64,000 bases of DNA, from positions 62,001 through 126,000 of the forward strand of contig NZ_NGNS01000011.1 in the NCBI RefSeq assembly GCF_002165625.1. The letters run 5' to 3'. This document shows, piece after piece, positions 46,334 through 56,203 of the stretch. Below the pieces are notes generated by a model, which did not search any database, had not been told where the DNA came from, and saw nothing but the letters and a program-made list of their open reading frames with translations. The stretch is from Neiella marina. GTDB lineage: Bacteria > Pseudomonadota > Gammaproteobacteria > Enterobacterales > Neiellaceae. Positions within the stretch are counted from its first letter, which is position 1, and each line of letters begins with the position of its first letter. The position numbers and the translations under genes are program-made.

Positions 46334-48673
46334 ATGGTGCAATCGCACTCTGATTTAATTGAACTCCCCGTATTACCGTTGCGCGATGTTGTCGTTTATC
46401 CCCATATGGTGATCCCGCTATTTGTTGGTCGGGAAAAATCTATTCAGTGTTTAGAAGCGGCAATGGAGCAGGACAAGCAAATCTTCCTAGTGGCTCAAAA
46501 GGATGCTTCTACCGAAGAGCCTTCAAAAGACGATGTCTATCAAGTTGGTACCATCGCTTCTATTCTGCAATTGTTGAAACTACCTGATGGCACAGTCAAA
46601 GTGCTTGTTGAAGGCAGCAGACGGGCAAAGCTTGATAGTTTCTTGCAGGAAGAACCATTCTTTAGTGCGACGGTAGCGGAAGTTGCCGAACTTGAACCGC
46701 CAGAGCGAGAGCTGGAAGTGTTGATCCGCTCGACCATCAGCCAGTTTGAAGGCTACGTTAAGCTCAACAAGAAAATACCACCAGAGGTACTGACCTCTCT
46801 TCAAGGCATTGAAGAAGCGTCACGGATGGCTGATACCATGGCAGCCCATATGCCGCTCAAGCTTGAAGATAAGCAAAAAGTGCTGGAGCTGACCGATGCC
46901 AAAGATCGTCTTGAGTACTTGATGGCGATGATGGAGTCAGAAATTGATTTGCTTCAAGTAGAGAAGCGCATTCGCTCTCGAGTTAAGAAGCAGATGGAGA
47001 AAAGCCAGCGCGAGTATTATTTGAATGAGCAAATGAAAGCGATTCAAAAAGAGCTGGGTGAACTCGATGATGCGCCTGATGAATTTGAATCATTGGCCAA
47101 CAAGATCAAAGAAGCGGGGATGCCAGAAGAAGCCCGCACCAAAGCAGAAGCTGAGCTCAACAAGCTGAAAATGATGTCGCCAATGTCAGCCGAAGCAACT
47201 GTAGTGCGCAGTTATGTTGACTGGATGATCAGTGTGCCGTGGAAAAAGCGCAGCAAGGTGAAGAAGAACCTAGCGCTGGCCGAAGAAATCCTCAACAAAG
47301 ACCACTACGGTCTGGAGAAGGTCAAAGAACGTATTCTTGAATACTTGGCGGTGCAAAACCGTATATCCAAGTTGAAAGGCCCAATTCTATGTTTAGTTGG
47401 CCCTCCAGGCGTTGGTAAAACCTCGCTGGGGCAGTCGATAGCGAAAGCGACCGGCCGCAAATATGTTCGTATGGCACTCGGTGGCGTCCGTGATGAAGCT
47501 GAGATCCGCGGTCATCGTCGTACATACATCGGTTCGATGCCGGGCAAACTGATCCAGAAAATGTGCAAGGTTGGGGTAAAGAACCCACTATTTTTGCTCG
47601 ATGAAATCGACAAAATGGGTGCTGATATGCGTGGTGACCCGTCGTCGGCATTGCTGGAAGTGCTTGATCCTGAACAAAACAGTTCGTTCAACGACCATTA
47701 TATGGAAGTTGATTATGATCTGTCGGATGTCATGTTCGTCGCCACTTCTAATTCGATGAATATTCCTGCGCCATTGCTAGATCGGATGGAAGTGATTCGG
47801 TTGTCGGGTTACACCGAAGACGAAAAGCTCAATATTGCTAAACAACACTTGTTGCCTAAGCAAATAAAGCGCAACGGCCTGAAGTCCGGTGAAATCGATA
47901 TTCAAGATTCCGCCATCACTGGCGTGATTCGTTATTACACTCGCGAAGCAGGTGTTCGTAACTTAGAACGTGAGTTATCTCGTATCTGTCGTAAAGCGGT
48001 GAAGCGTATTTTGCTTGAGAAAGATCTCAAGCAGGTCGTCGTGAATGGCGAAAACCTGAAAGAATTTCTCGGTGTTCAGCGTTTTGATTTTGGCAAAGCA
48101 GACGATCAAAACAGCATTGGTCAAGTCACTGGCTTAGCTTGGACAGAGGTGGGTGGTGACTTGCTTACCATTGAAACAACCAGCGTGCCAGGCAAAGGCA
48201 AGCTTACATACACCGGCTCGTTGGGCGAGGTGATGCAAGAATCCATTCAGGCGGCTATGACTGTGGTTCGTTCTCGTGCCGAGCAACTAGGTATTGCCAG
48301 TGATTTTCATGAGAAAAGCGACATGCACGTCCACGTGCCTGAAGGTGCCACACCAAAAGATGGTCCCAGTGCCGGTATTGCCATGTGTACTGCACTGGTC
48401 TCGACGCTAACAGGGAATCCGGTGCGAGCTGATGTCGCCATGACCGGAGAAATCACCCTCCGTGGCGAAGTACTGCCCATCGGTGGCTTAAAAGAAAAAT
48501 TGCTAGCTGCCCACCGAGGGGGTATTAAACGAGTATTAATACCGCATGAAAACGCCCGCGATTTGGAAGAAATTCCAGATAACGTGAAGCAAGACTTGGA
48601 AATTCATACGGTTCGCTGGATTGATGATGTGCTGAAATTGGCCTTGCAAGATGAACCCGTCAAGTGTCAGTAA
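46334..48673 (+). CDS. lon: Lon ATP-dependent protease
   Basis: A 779-residue AAA+ serine protease. The N-terminal LAN domain (about 1-205) starts [22 protein letters not shown]. Walker A is [14 protein letters not shown] and Walker B is [11 protein letters not shown]. The protease domain has the catalytic Ser in [16 protein letters not shown] and the Lys in [18 protein letters not shown] lies about nine bases before ATG 46334. A sigma-32-type promoter lies just upstream and hupB follows, as in enterobacteria. Confidence 0.98.
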   Translation: MVQSHSDLIELPVLPLRDVVVYPHMVIPLFVGREKSIQCLEAAMEQDKQIFLVAQKDASTEEPSKDDVYQVGTIASILQLLKLPDGTVKVLVEGSRRAKLDSFLQEEPFFSATVAEVAELEPPERELEVLIRSTISQFEGYVKLNKKIPPEVLTSLQGIEEASRMADTMAAHMPLKLEDKQKVLELTDAKDRLEYLMAMMESEIDLLQVEKRIRSRVKKQMEKSQREYYLNEQMKAIQKELGELDDAPDEFESLANKIKEAGMPEEARTKAEAELNKLKMMSPMSAEATVVRSYVDWMISVPWKKRSKVKKNLALAEEILNKDHYGLEKVKERILEYLAVQNRISKLKGPILCLVGPPGVGKTSLGQSIAKATGRKYVRMALGGVRDEAEIRGHRRTYIGSMPGKLIQKMCKVGVKNPLFLLDEIDKMGADMRGDPSSALLEVLDPEQNSSFNDHYMEVDYDLSDVMFVATSNSMNIPAPLLDRMEVIRLSGYTEDEKLNIAKQHLLPKQIKRNGLKSGEIDIQDSAITGVIRYYTREAGVRNLERELSRICRKAVKRILLEKDLKQVVVNGENLKEFLGVQRFDFGKADDQNSIGQVTGLAWTEVGGDLLTIETTSVPGKGKLTYTGSLGEVMQESIQAAMTVVRSRAEQLGIASDFHEKSDMHVHVPEGATPKDGPSAGIAMCTALVSTLTGNPVRADVAMTGEITLRGEVLPIGGLKEKLLAAHRGGIKRVLIPHENARDLEEIPDNVKQDLEIHTVRWIDDVLKLALQDEPVKCQ

Positions 48674-48897
48674 ATTGTCGAAAAACTAAGCCGTAGGCCT
48701 TTACTGGCGCAGGTTGGCCGGATTTTGTCCGGCTGATTTGTGCAAATTTGAACTTGCTCTCAAATTTATTCGCAAAAAGTTCTTTTTGAGAGCTTCCAAC
48801 TCAAATTTGTTGTGATAGCCTAGATTGAATCTTGTTGACCGTAGTCGAACCCAGTGTTGGCGCGGCTTAGCAAGAAATTTATTTGTAATTTTTGAGC
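48674..48897 (+). other. Gap between lon and hupB: hairpins, no gene
   Basis: No ORF with coding character is seen. GCCGGA (48717-48722) pairs with TCCGGC (48728-48733), followed by TGATTTGTG, a weak candidate terminator for lon. A 9-bp perfect inverted repeat, GCTCTCAAA (48756-48764) and TTTGAGAGC (48785-48793), flanks an AT-rich 20-base spacer. CAAATTTG-like words occur three times between 48743 and 48810. Some of this may bind regulators of hupB. Confidence 0.5.
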
Positions 48898-48926
48898 TTG
48901 AATCTAAATACCAAGCTTGATATAAA
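48898..48926 (+). promoter_or_regulatory. Sigma-70 promoter for hupB
   Basis: TTGAAT (48898-48903), 17-base spacer, TATAAA (48921-48926). About 65 bases of leader precede the GTG start. Confidence 0.62.
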
Positions 48927-48996
48927 ACCTGCGCAGGTCATCACTTAGGGACGCAACTGCCAAGGTGACCGATATAAAATCAAAGGGGATGTAAAC

Positions 48997-49269
48997 GTGA
49001 ATAAATCTCAACTTATCGACAAAATTGCAGAGAATGCGGATATTTCTAAAGCCTCTGCTGGTCGTGCATTGGATGCTCTGGTAGAAGCGGTAACAGATAC
49101 GCTGAAAGCAGGTGATCAAGTGGCTCTTGTTGGCTTCGGTACTTTCACTGTTCGTGAACGTGCTGCTCGCTCTGGCCGCAACCCACAAACTGGTGAAACA
49201 ATTGAAATCGCAGCAGCTAAAGTTCCTGCATTCAAGCCAGGTAAAGCACTGAAAGACGCAGTTAACTAA
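48997..49269 (+). CDS. hupB: DNA-binding protein HU-beta
   Basis: A 90-residue histone-like protein that bends and compacts DNA. It starts [19 protein letters not shown], has the core [23 protein letters not shown] with the beta-arm and its tip proline, and ends [13 protein letters not shown]. The start codon is GTG, with AAGGGG about 8 bases upstream, unusual for such an abundant protein but supported by the conserved N-terminus. A terminator follows. Confidence 0.97.
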   Translation: MNKSQLIDKIAENADISKASAGRALDALVEAVTDTLKAGDQVALVGFGTFTVRERAARSGRNPQTGETIEIAAAKVPAFKPGKALKDAVN

Positions 49270-49291
49270 AATCCTGCTGAATTCATTGAAT

Positions 49292-49322
49292 TAAAAAGGT
49301 CGATTTTTATCGGCCTTTTTTA
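49292..49322 (+). terminator. Intrinsic terminator after hupB
   Basis: AAAAAGGTCGAT, loop TTTT, ATCGGCCTTTTTT, with one G-U pair. Confidence 0.88.
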
Positions 49323-49509
49323 ATGTTAACGATCGCGGCTTAGGCATCATTGGTCTGATCGCTTGGCTGTGTTAACATGCGCCGCATTGTTGATGTTGGT
49401 GTATTGCTTGGCATTAAGCGGTGCCCATCATCTGTTTGGTAAACGCAATTCATTCAATCTGACTAATTTACTCAATTCGGATTCAAATTACTCAGGCAAG
49501 AGAAAAAGC

Positions 49510-51405
49510 ATGCTCGAAAAAATTCGTGAAGGCTCACAGGGCACTATCGTTAAGGTAGTTCTCGGTGCGGTTATTTTATCCTTCGCACTGGCCGGTGTTG
49601 GTAGCTATCTAGGTAATCCAGCCGAGCTTGTTGCAGCTAAAGTCAACGACCAAAAGATTTATACCCAGGCGCTGGAAAATGCTGTTCGCGATGAGCGAAC
49701 TCGTCTTCAGCAGCAGCTGGGTGAGCAGTTTGAAATGATGGCGTCCAACCCAGCTTTCGAACAGCAAATTCGCGCTTCTGTGCTTGAACGACTCGTTACG
49801 GAAGCCTTGTTAGATCAAGCCGTCGCTGAACACGGTTTAGCCGTTGGTGACGAGCAAGTTCGGCAAGCGATTGTCAACATGGCAGCGTTTCAACGCGATG
49901 GTGTATTCGATAACGATTTATATCTGTCGCTGATTAGCCGTCAAGGTTTCTCTGCTGCTAGCTTCCGTGAGACGGTCCGCGCCGACATGTCGCGCCGCCA
50001 GTTTGTTACTGGTGTGCTGGATAGTGATTTTGTTCTGCCAAACGAGATTGAACGTGTTGAATCATTGTTGAATCAAACTCGTTCTGTTCGCTACTGGAAG
50101 ATTGACACGGCGAAAATCGCAGCAAGTTATATTCCGACTGAAGAACAAGTTCAGGCCTATTTCGATAGCCATCAGTATCTCTATCAGCAGGCTGAAATGG
50201 TATCGGCTGAGTTCATTCGAATTGATGCTCAACAGCTAGCGCAAGACATCACGATCTCTGATGAGCAAGTTGCAGAGTATTATCAGTCAAACGTCGATTT
50301 ATATAAAACGACCGAAGAGCGCAGAGCATCGCACATCCTGTTGGACAATTCCGATGAAGGTCGCGACGCAGCTCGTAAGATCGAAGCTGAATTAGCCGCA
50401 GGTGGTGATTTCGCTGAGTTGGCAAAAACCTATTCAACCGATACGTTTTCAGCTGAAAAAGGTGGTGATTTAGATTGGTTTGCTCGCGGCATCATGGGCG
50501 ATGTATTTGACGAAGCGGTATTTGCATTGGCCCAAGAGGGTGATGTAAGTAACTTAGTTGAAACACCATTTGGATTGCACATTATTCAATTGACTGGTGT
50601 GCGCCCAGAAGCAACTCAACCGCTTGATGAAGTAGCCAGCACAATTCAACAAGAACTAAAACAGAACCAAGCGCTTGAGCAGTATTATCAATTGCAAGAA
50701 GAAGTAACCAACTTGGCATTTGAGTTACCAGATAGCCTTGATGAGATTGCTTCCGAAACGGGTCTAAAAGTCGAGCAAACTGATAGTTTTGAGCGCACCG
50801 CACCGCCTACTTTATTGGCTGACCCTAAGGTCATTAATGCATTGTTCTCAGAGCAGGTGATGCGTGACCGTTTGAACTCAGATCCAATAGAACTGGGTGA
50901 AGGATTGTTGATGGTAGTGCGAGTGAAGGACTATCAACCAGCACGCACTAAGACACTGGATGAAGTGAAGTCAGAGGTTGCACAAGCTGTTGCACTTGAG
51001 AGTGCCGCAGACTCCGCCAATGGCATTGCTGATGACTACTTGGCAAAACTGAAAGCTGGTGAAACACCATTGATCGCAGCTGATGAGCCAATCGTGTTGC
51101 TATCTGAGTCCGATTTTCGACGCGATGCTATGAGCCTTGATCGTGCTGTTCGCGACCGCGCGTTTGCCATGGCTAAACCTGAGCAAGGTAGTCAGTTTGA
51201 TAAAGTCACAGCAAGCAACTACGTTGCCGTGATTGCGCTTGATAAGGTATCGATTGCGGAAGGGCAAGAAAGTGATGAACGTTTGGCACAAGTGCTAGAG
51301 CAAACCCAATCACAAGTGGCTTACCTTGCACTGGTCAATGCGTTAAAAGAGCAAGCCGAAATTGTTTATGTGCAACAGACAGAAAGCGATAGTGACTTGT
51401 TTTAA
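49510..51405 (+). CDS. ppiD: Periplasmic folding chaperone PpiD
   Basis: A 631-residue membrane-anchored chaperone at the periplasmic exit of SecYEG. It starts at ATG 49510 (MLEKIREGSQG), the conserved N-terminus, with one membrane helix (about 13-32, VKVVLGAVILSFALAGVGSYL). A SurA_N-like region follows, then a parvulin domain (about 270-365: ERRASHILLDN, GGDLDWFARG, ETPFGLHIIQLTGV) and a C-terminal chaperone part. An upstream in-frame ATG (49363) adds a Leu-rich leader out of character and is rejected. It follows hupB, the classical context. Confidence 0.95.
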   Translation: MLEKIREGSQGTIVKVVLGAVILSFALAGVGSYLGNPAELVAAKVNDQKIYTQALENAVRDERTRLQQQLGEQFEMMASNPAFEQQIRASVLERLVTEALLDQAVAEHGLAVGDEQVRQAIVNMAAFQRDGVFDNDLYLSLISRQGFSAASFRETVRADMSRRQFVTGVLDSDFVLPNEIERVESLLNQTRSVRYWKIDTAKIAASYIPTEEQVQAYFDSHQYLYQQAEMVSAEFIRIDAQQLAQDITISDEQVAEYYQSNVDLYKTTEERRASHILLDNSDEGRDAARKIEAELAAGGDFAELAKTYSTDTFSAEKGGDLDWFARGIMGDVFDEAVFALAQEGDVSNLVETPFGLHIIQLTGVRPEATQPLDEVASTIQQELKQNQALEQYYQLQEEVTNLAFELPDSLDEIASETGLKVEQTDSFERTAPPTLLADPKVINALFSEQVMRDRLNSDPIELGEGLLMVVRVKDYQPARTKTLDEVKSEVAQAVALESAADSANGIADDYLAKLKAGETPLIAADEPIVLLSESDFRRDAMSLDRAVRDRAFAMAKPEQGSQFDKVTASNYVAVIALDKVSIAEGQESDERLAQVLEQTQSQVAYLALVNALKEQAEIVYVQQTESDSDLF

Positions 51406-51428
51406 CTAATCGCAAAAGCTAGACAGTC

Positions 51429-51456
51429 AAAAGCACACCTTAGGGTGTGCTTTTTT
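51429..51456. terminator. Terminator between ppiD and the GDPD gene
   Basis: AGCACACC (51432-51439), loop TTAG, GGTGTGCT (51444-51451), T6 after and A4 before. It probably works in both directions for these convergent genes. Confidence 0.88.
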
Positions 51457-51476
51457 ATAAGTGGCGACGACGCTAC

Positions 51477-53387
51477 TTATCGAACTCGCTGGGAGTTTTC
51501 GCTGTTTGCTGGCTCAAACTGAAGTTGCAGCAGCCCAAGTTCACCCGCAATCCAAATCACTAATCGGCCAACGAGGCTTAGTTCTTCACGCATTTGCATC
51601 ACCTCGCGTGCCAAGCCTGGTTCGTCAGTAATTAATCCGTCAACGCCTCGACTGAGCATCACCGACATCATCACCGGGCTGTTGACAGTCCAAACGTACA
51701 CCTTCAGACCGCGGCTATGAGCATCGCGAATCAACGAAGGCGTTGCCGCGTTGGTATTTAGTGCGAGGAAATTGACATTCAACCGGGTCAGATCCCCCAA
51801 ACTGGCAGTGCTTAATAGCCCGCGCTGCCAACTTGGCTCCAATGCTGCCATTTGATGAACTGCTCTGCGATTCAGTGACATGATCTTGATCTGCTCAGAC
51901 ATTCCGATTTCTCGTACCACGTCGGCAACCTTGGAAGCCAATAGCAACTGTTTGTGTTGGCCCTGCCCTCCATAGTACTTGAGTTCGATGATGACTCCGG
52001 CTTTACCTTCGACCCGTTGCAGTACCTGACGCAGTGTCGGGGTGCGCTCAGACGCAAACTTAGGGGAGAACCAGCTGCCGACGTCTAAATCGGCCAGCTC
52101 TGCGTGAGTGGCGTGCCAAGTCTGGAGTGGATTACCTGCCACTTTCATAAAATCGCTGTCATGGGTAACGATCACTTTGTCATCGCCGCTGAGCTGAACA
52201 TCCAGTTCAATCCAATCGCTGTGCTGACGGATCGCCTCTTCAAAGGCAGCCATGGTATTTTCTGGCGCGGCATTGGAAGCACCTCGATGTGCGATCACTT
52301 CGGCATGGTCTTTAGCGGAGACATTCTCTAGGACTTGGTACACCAATAAACCGGCTACTAAGGCGACGCTGGCGCAAATCGCCCAAGGCCGCCAGCCTGT
52401 CAGTAATACGCGGTAACCTTGCCAGCTGATTGGCCGCAACCGTTCAAGTGCCGGCAGTGTTCCTTTCACCACCATTCGACGATACAGGCGCGCCATTAGC
52501 AAAACGAACAGTGACAGGGAACCAAACCCCAAAACTAGGTTGAGTATCAGGGTCACCAATAGGAGTATCACCACAAGTAGGATTGCCATCATCCAACCAT
52601 CGCCAGCGATTAATGGTGCCAGCTGGTCACCGATAACACTAAGCAACATCGCGGCAAACCACTGCACTAGCCATAGCAGCAACATCCATGACAACAAGCT
52701 CACACAAATAAGTAGGGCGTAGCCCTTGGTGTATTGTTTACTGTCGCGCAATGCACGCCTGCCTGATACACCTGAAAATAGAGTGAGTGGCAGTGCCATC
52801 GACCAGCCGGACAGTAATCGAACCGCCAACAGCAAATAGGCCACGCCAAGCCCTCCTGCCCACCAAAGTGCTGTGTTCCATTCTGGCGGTTGATGAGCTA
52901 GGTAGTAATTGATGTCATGGCTCGATAGCAGCCACCAATAGATCCCCGACAGTAACCCGATTAACGGTGTGGCCAGTGCCAACAGGCGGAGCAGCACGTG
53001 GCCTCCTAGTACCAGCAAATCGCGTCCGTGTTGAACCACGTAGCGAATGGCCACTAGGCAAGAGATACGTTCGCCACGCAAGGCACCGTAGGCGATGACA
53101 CTCATTGCGCCGACTTCGGCAAACCACACTCCGAGCGATACCGAACCAATAACAAATAGCCCTGATAAACCAACGGGATGAAACAAAAACAGCAGGATAT
53201 CTTCATCGCTCAGCACACTTTCATCAGCAGCAAGCAAAAACAGTTTGAGCAGCAGCACGATGATGGGAGCGATAAGCAGGCTGCTCAGCCACCACGCAAG
53301 TATGTGTGTCAGCAGAAAACTGCGCCAAAGACGGATAAAGTCCCGCAGACAGGCGTACAGTTCAGAGATGGGTAGCAGTAACGGCAT
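51477..53387 (-). CDS. Membrane-anchored glycerophosphodiester phosphodiesterase
   Basis: A 636-residue protein. The N-terminal half (about 1-350) has about eight to nine hydrophobic helices and fits the GPDPase membrane domain. The C-terminal half (about 360-610) is a GDPD TIM barrel: VIAHRGASNAAPENTMAAFEEAI, WIELDVQLSGD with metal ligands, VIVTHDSDF with the catalytic His, and VIIELKYYGG. It would release glycerol-3-phosphate from glycerophosphodiesters or a related lipid headgroup; cellular substrate unknown. It is a single gene 152 bases downstream of sapF on the same strand. Confidence 0.9.
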   Translation of the reverse strand: MPLLLPISELYACLRDFIRLWRSFLLTHILAWWLSSLLIAPIIVLLLKLFLLAADESVLSDEDILLFLFHPVGLSGLFVIGSVSLGVWFAEVGAMSVIAYGALRGERISCLVAIRYVVQHGRDLLVLGGHVLLRLLALATPLIGLLSGIYWWLLSSHDINYYLAHQPPEWNTALWWAGGLGVAYLLLAVRLLSGWSMALPLTLFSGVSGRRALRDSKQYTKGYALLICVSLLSWMLLLWLVQWFAAMLLSVIGDQLAPLIAGDGWMMAILLVVILLLVTLILNLVLGFGSLSLFVLLMARLYRRMVVKGTLPALERLRPISWQGYRVLLTGWRPWAICASVALVAGLLVYQVLENVSAKDHAEVIAHRGASNAAPENTMAAFEEAIRQHSDWIELDVQLSGDDKVIVTHDSDFMKVAGNPLQTWHATHAELADLDVGSWFSPKFASERTPTLRQVLQRVEGKAGVIIELKYYGGQGQHKQLLLASKVADVVREIGMSEQIKIMSLNRRAVHQMAALEPSWQRGLLSTASLGDLTRLNVNFLALNTNAATPSLIRDAHSRGLKVYVWTVNSPVMMSVMLSRGVDGLITDEPGLAREVMQMREELSLVGRLVIWIAGELGLLQLQFEPANSENSQRVR

Positions 53388-53539
53388 GAATTATCAGTAA
53401 ACGCATTGTAGCAAGCATATTAAGCATACCTTGGTTTATCGTTTGGCCACACAACCTGATTCTCTGGCGCCTAGCTACTGTACTATGCTGTTGAACCCTG
53501 AGTCTTAGTCGTGCCAGATCGAGTAGGGATCCCCTGAGC

Positions 53540-54331
53540 TTATGAGTTTGGCCCCTGCACTAATTCGTTGTAGGCGTAGATGAGTCGCTGAGTATATTCG
53601 CTGGCAGGCGATTCAAAGATTTCATCAGTTGGGCTGAATTCAATCACTTCCCCTTGCTGCATCACCATGACATCGTCAGCTAAATGGCGGATCATCGATA
53701 GCTGATGACCAATCATAATGTAAGCCATTCCTCGGGATTGTTGCAGCATGGTCAACAAGTTGATCAACTGCGCTCGCATGGTGATGTCCATGGCTGACAA
53801 AGTCTGATCAAACACTAGTACTTCCGGATCGACAATCATTGCCCGAGCCAGGGTGACCCGCAAACGCTGACTGGCCGATAGCATGTTGGGGTAGTAGTCT
53901 GCGTGCTCCTCAAGTAAACCAACGTCTCTCATGGTGGCATACAGCTTTTGTTGCCTTAGTGAGCGGGTTAAAGAGCGATGCTGAACCAGAGGGGCTAGTA
54001 TTTGCATGCCTACTCGTAACCGCGGATTCAACGACAATGATGGCCGCTGAGGAATCATTCTAATATCCATGCAGCGTTGGCGCTGATTGGTGTCATTGAG
54101 GTTTTGGCCATGCAGCAAAATATCGCCAGCGCTCGGTGCCATCTCGCCGGCAAGAATGCGAGCAAGAGTTGATTTTCCTGAGCCGGCTTCACCAACCACG
54201 GCTAACGTATGGGCTCGCTTCAAGTCAAACGATACTGATTTGATCGCTTGTACTTTCTCGTTGCGAAACCAGCCCTTTGAATTCTGATAGGTTTTACTAA
54301 TGTGTTTGACCTGAAGCAGCGGCGTTTGCAT
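53540..54331 (-). CDS. sapF: Sap ABC transporter ATPase SapF, Walker-B Glu replaced by Gln
   Basis: A 263-residue ATP-binding subunit of the Sap (peptide/polyamine-type) transporter. Walker A is GEAGSGKST (47-55), the signature-like sequence is LSASQRLRVTLARAM (151-), and the H-loop His is in IMIGHQLS (209). Walker B reads VLVFDQTLSAMD: the residue after Asp175 is Gln176 (CAG), where catalytic ATPases, including E. coli SapF as I recall it, have Glu. It overlaps sapD by 35 bases and is the last sap gene; no fabI follows, unlike E. coli. Confidence 0.9.
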   Translation of the reverse strand: MQTPLLQVKHISKTYQNSKGWFRNEKVQAIKSVSFDLKRAHTLAVVGEAGSGKSTLARILAGEMAPSAGDILLHGQNLNDTNQRQRCMDIRMIPQRPSLSLNPRLRVGMQILAPLVQHRSLTRSLRQQKLYATMRDVGLLEEHADYYPNMLSASQRLRVTLARAMIVDPEVLVFDQTLSAMDITMRAQLINLLTMLQQSRGMAYIMIGHQLSMIRHLADDVMVMQQGEVIEFSPTDEIFESPASEYTQRLIYAYNELVQGPNS

Positions 54332-55313
54332 GCTTTTCCTCCAGGTTGAATGGGGCGTGGCAACGGTAGCTCCGATTCCTTAAATAACGGGAACGCGGCA
54401 TTTCGATGCAATCCTTGTGGGCTCTTGGACATCTTGGGCCTAGACGGCAGCCTGTTGGTAGGTGCTGGAGGGTCGGCATGGTACCGGGCATCACGTTGAG
54501 CATTTGTCGTTCAGGATCTCGCTTGATTAATGTTGCCAATGCATGAGTGTACGGGTGCAAAGGCTGTTCCACGACTTGCTGGGTGGGCCCTGCCTCAACG
54601 GATTGGCCGCAGTACATAATAGTGACTCGATCCGTCCAATTGGCAGCAGTTTCTAACTCATTGCAAATGTGAACAACGGAAAGCTTGCGGAGCTGGTTCA
54701 TCTTTGCCATCAGTTTGTAAATTTGGATTTTCGTTGTTGCTTCCATGGTGGAAGTTGGTTCATCGGCAATCAACAGACGAGGCTCGTTAGCAATGGCCAT
54801 GGCAATCATGATCTTTTGGCATAGCCCTTCTGATAACTCATGCGGGTATGAGGCCATTATTCGCTTATGGTCGCGGATCCCAACTTTGTGTAGCAGTGCG
54901 CTAACTTTTTCCAGTCGATCGCTATTGCGCCGCCAGAAGGCCAAGTTCAGTCTTGGTGTTTGTGGCAAGGCTTCAAGGATTTGCTCGCCAATTTTGGCAA
55001 TGGGATCGAGGTAGCTGGATGGTTGCTGAAAGATCATTGCCGCTTCTCGTCCCATGAACCGGCGATGTTCATCGACATCCATTTGCTGAAGGTCTTCGCC
55101 AGCAAAGAAGAAGCGATCGGCTCGTACTCGCCATTTATTCGATAACAAGCCCATAATGGCCCGACCTACTAACGACTTCCCTGATCCTGATTCGCCAACA
55201 ATACCGCGAAACTCGCCGTCCTGAACGACCAAACTAAATCGTTCGACAGCGGTGATGATCCCCTGAGGAGTTTCTAATTCGATGGTGAGGTTACGTATGT
55301 CGAGCAGATTCAT
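54297..55313 (-). CDS. sapD: Sap ABC transporter ATPase SapD, H-loop His missing
   Basis: A 338-residue oligopeptide-type ATPase. Walker A is GESGSGKS (40-47), the Q-loop is in IFQQPSSYLDP, and the signature is LSEGLCQK (160-), which is degenerate as is usual in SapD. Walker B LLIADEPTS (Asp184, Glu185) is intact. The switch reads VHICNELETAANW: aligning on the following Trp puts Asn218 where HDL normally supplies the His. The C-terminal oligopeptide/dipeptide domain has CRLGPRCPRAHKDC, a Cys-containing motif typical of this group. Four-base overlap with sapC. Confidence 0.9.
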   Translation of the reverse strand: MNLLDIRNLTIELETPQGIITAVERFSLVVQDGEFRGIVGESGSGKSLVGRAIMGLLSNKWRVRADRFFFAGEDLQQMDVDEHRRFMGREAAMIFQQPSSYLDPIAKIGEQILEALPQTPRLNLAFWRRNSDRLEKVSALLHKVGIRDHKRIMASYPHELSEGLCQKIMIAMAIANEPRLLIADEPTSTMEATTKIQIYKLMAKMNQLRKLSVVHICNELETAANWTDRVTIMYCGQSVEAGPTQQVVEQPLHPYTHALATLIKRDPERQMLNVMPGTMPTLQHLPTGCRLGPRCPRAHKDCIEMPRSRYLRNRSYRCHAPFNLEEKHANAAASGQTH

Positions 55314-56203
55314 GATGACTCCAATTTCTTGAAGCTACTTTGCAGGCCCGCGCCGACCAAGTTAATGCTCAACACGGTAATAAATATGGCGATACCGGGT
55401 AGGGTAATAACCCAAGGCGCTGTTGTGAGCAGGGCAATGCCACTGGCCATCATACTGCCCCATTCGGGAGCTGGAGCTTGAGCGCCAAGGCTAAGGAATC
55501 CCAGTGCCGCGAGATCCATAATGGCGCTAGAAATGGCCGCCGTAAAGCGAATGATCAACGGCTCTGCGATATTTGGTAATACCACTCGATAGAACAGTCT
55601 GAATTTACTGTAGCCATCTAGGCGTGCCATACGAACATATTCAGTAGCCAATACTTCAAGTACAGCCTGGTGGCTCACTCGAATAAATTGCGGAATCAGG
55701 CCAATGGTGACGGCCAATAGCACGGTACTCCAACCTCTGCCAAGAATTGCAATGACCAGAATCGCCAGCAGCAAAGATGGGATAGCAAGCACAGTGTCGA
55801 GCAAGTGGTGCAAGATACTCGAACGCAGGCCTCGCAGCATGGCCGCAAGTGCACCGATGGCGACGCCAATCAGCCCAGAAATTGCCACGGTTAACAGCGC
55901 GCCACCTAGGGTATAGCGTGTACCACTGATAACTCTGGACAAAATGTCTCTGCCCAAATCATCGGTGCCAAAAAAGAATTCGACCGTGCCTTGTTCAGCC
56001 CAACTCGGAGGCAGCAGTAACAAATCGGTATGCTGATGATGCGGGTGATAGGGAGCCAAAACGGCACTGAAGACCATAACGACAAGCATTGCCATCAAGG
56101 TCCAAAATGCCACCATATAGGCGCCTCGAGCACCAAAGGCATTTGTTACCTGCTTGAATATGGAGGGAACAGCGTCGTCTTGGTAAATGCTGTTTCTATC
56201 CAT
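55310..56203 (-). CDS. sapC: Sap ABC transporter permease SapC
   Basis: A 297-residue permease with six membrane helices and the permease loop LATEYVRMARLDGYSKFRLFYRVVLPNIAEPLI. It begins MDRNSIYQDD; I choose ATG 56203 because GGAG lies 8 bases upstream and the length equals known SapC. This start overlaps the sapB stop by 8 bases; a longer frame to 56242 would add 13 residues. Periplasmic N-terminal loop PHHQHTDLLLLPPSW is typical. Confidence 0.92.
   Translation of the reverse strand: MDRNSIYQDDAVPSIFKQVTNAFGARGAYMVAFWTLMAMLVVMVFSAVLAPYHPHHQHTDLLLLPPSWAEQGTVEFFFGTDDLGRDILSRVISGTRYTLGGALLTVAISGLIGVAIGALAAMLRGLRSSILHHLLDTVLAIPSLLLAILVIAILGRGWSTVLLAVTIGLIPQFIRVSHQAVLEVLATEYVRMARLDGYSKFRLFYRVVLPNIAEPLIIRFTAAISSAIMDLAALGFLSLGAQAPAPEWGSMMASGIALLTTAPWVITLPGIAIFITVLSINLVGAGLQSSFKKLESS

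Noticed and set aside
49363-49509. 49-residue extension of PpiD
   Set aside because: The conserved PpiD N-terminus MLEKIREGSQG begins at 49510; the upstream codons look like promoter and leader sequence.
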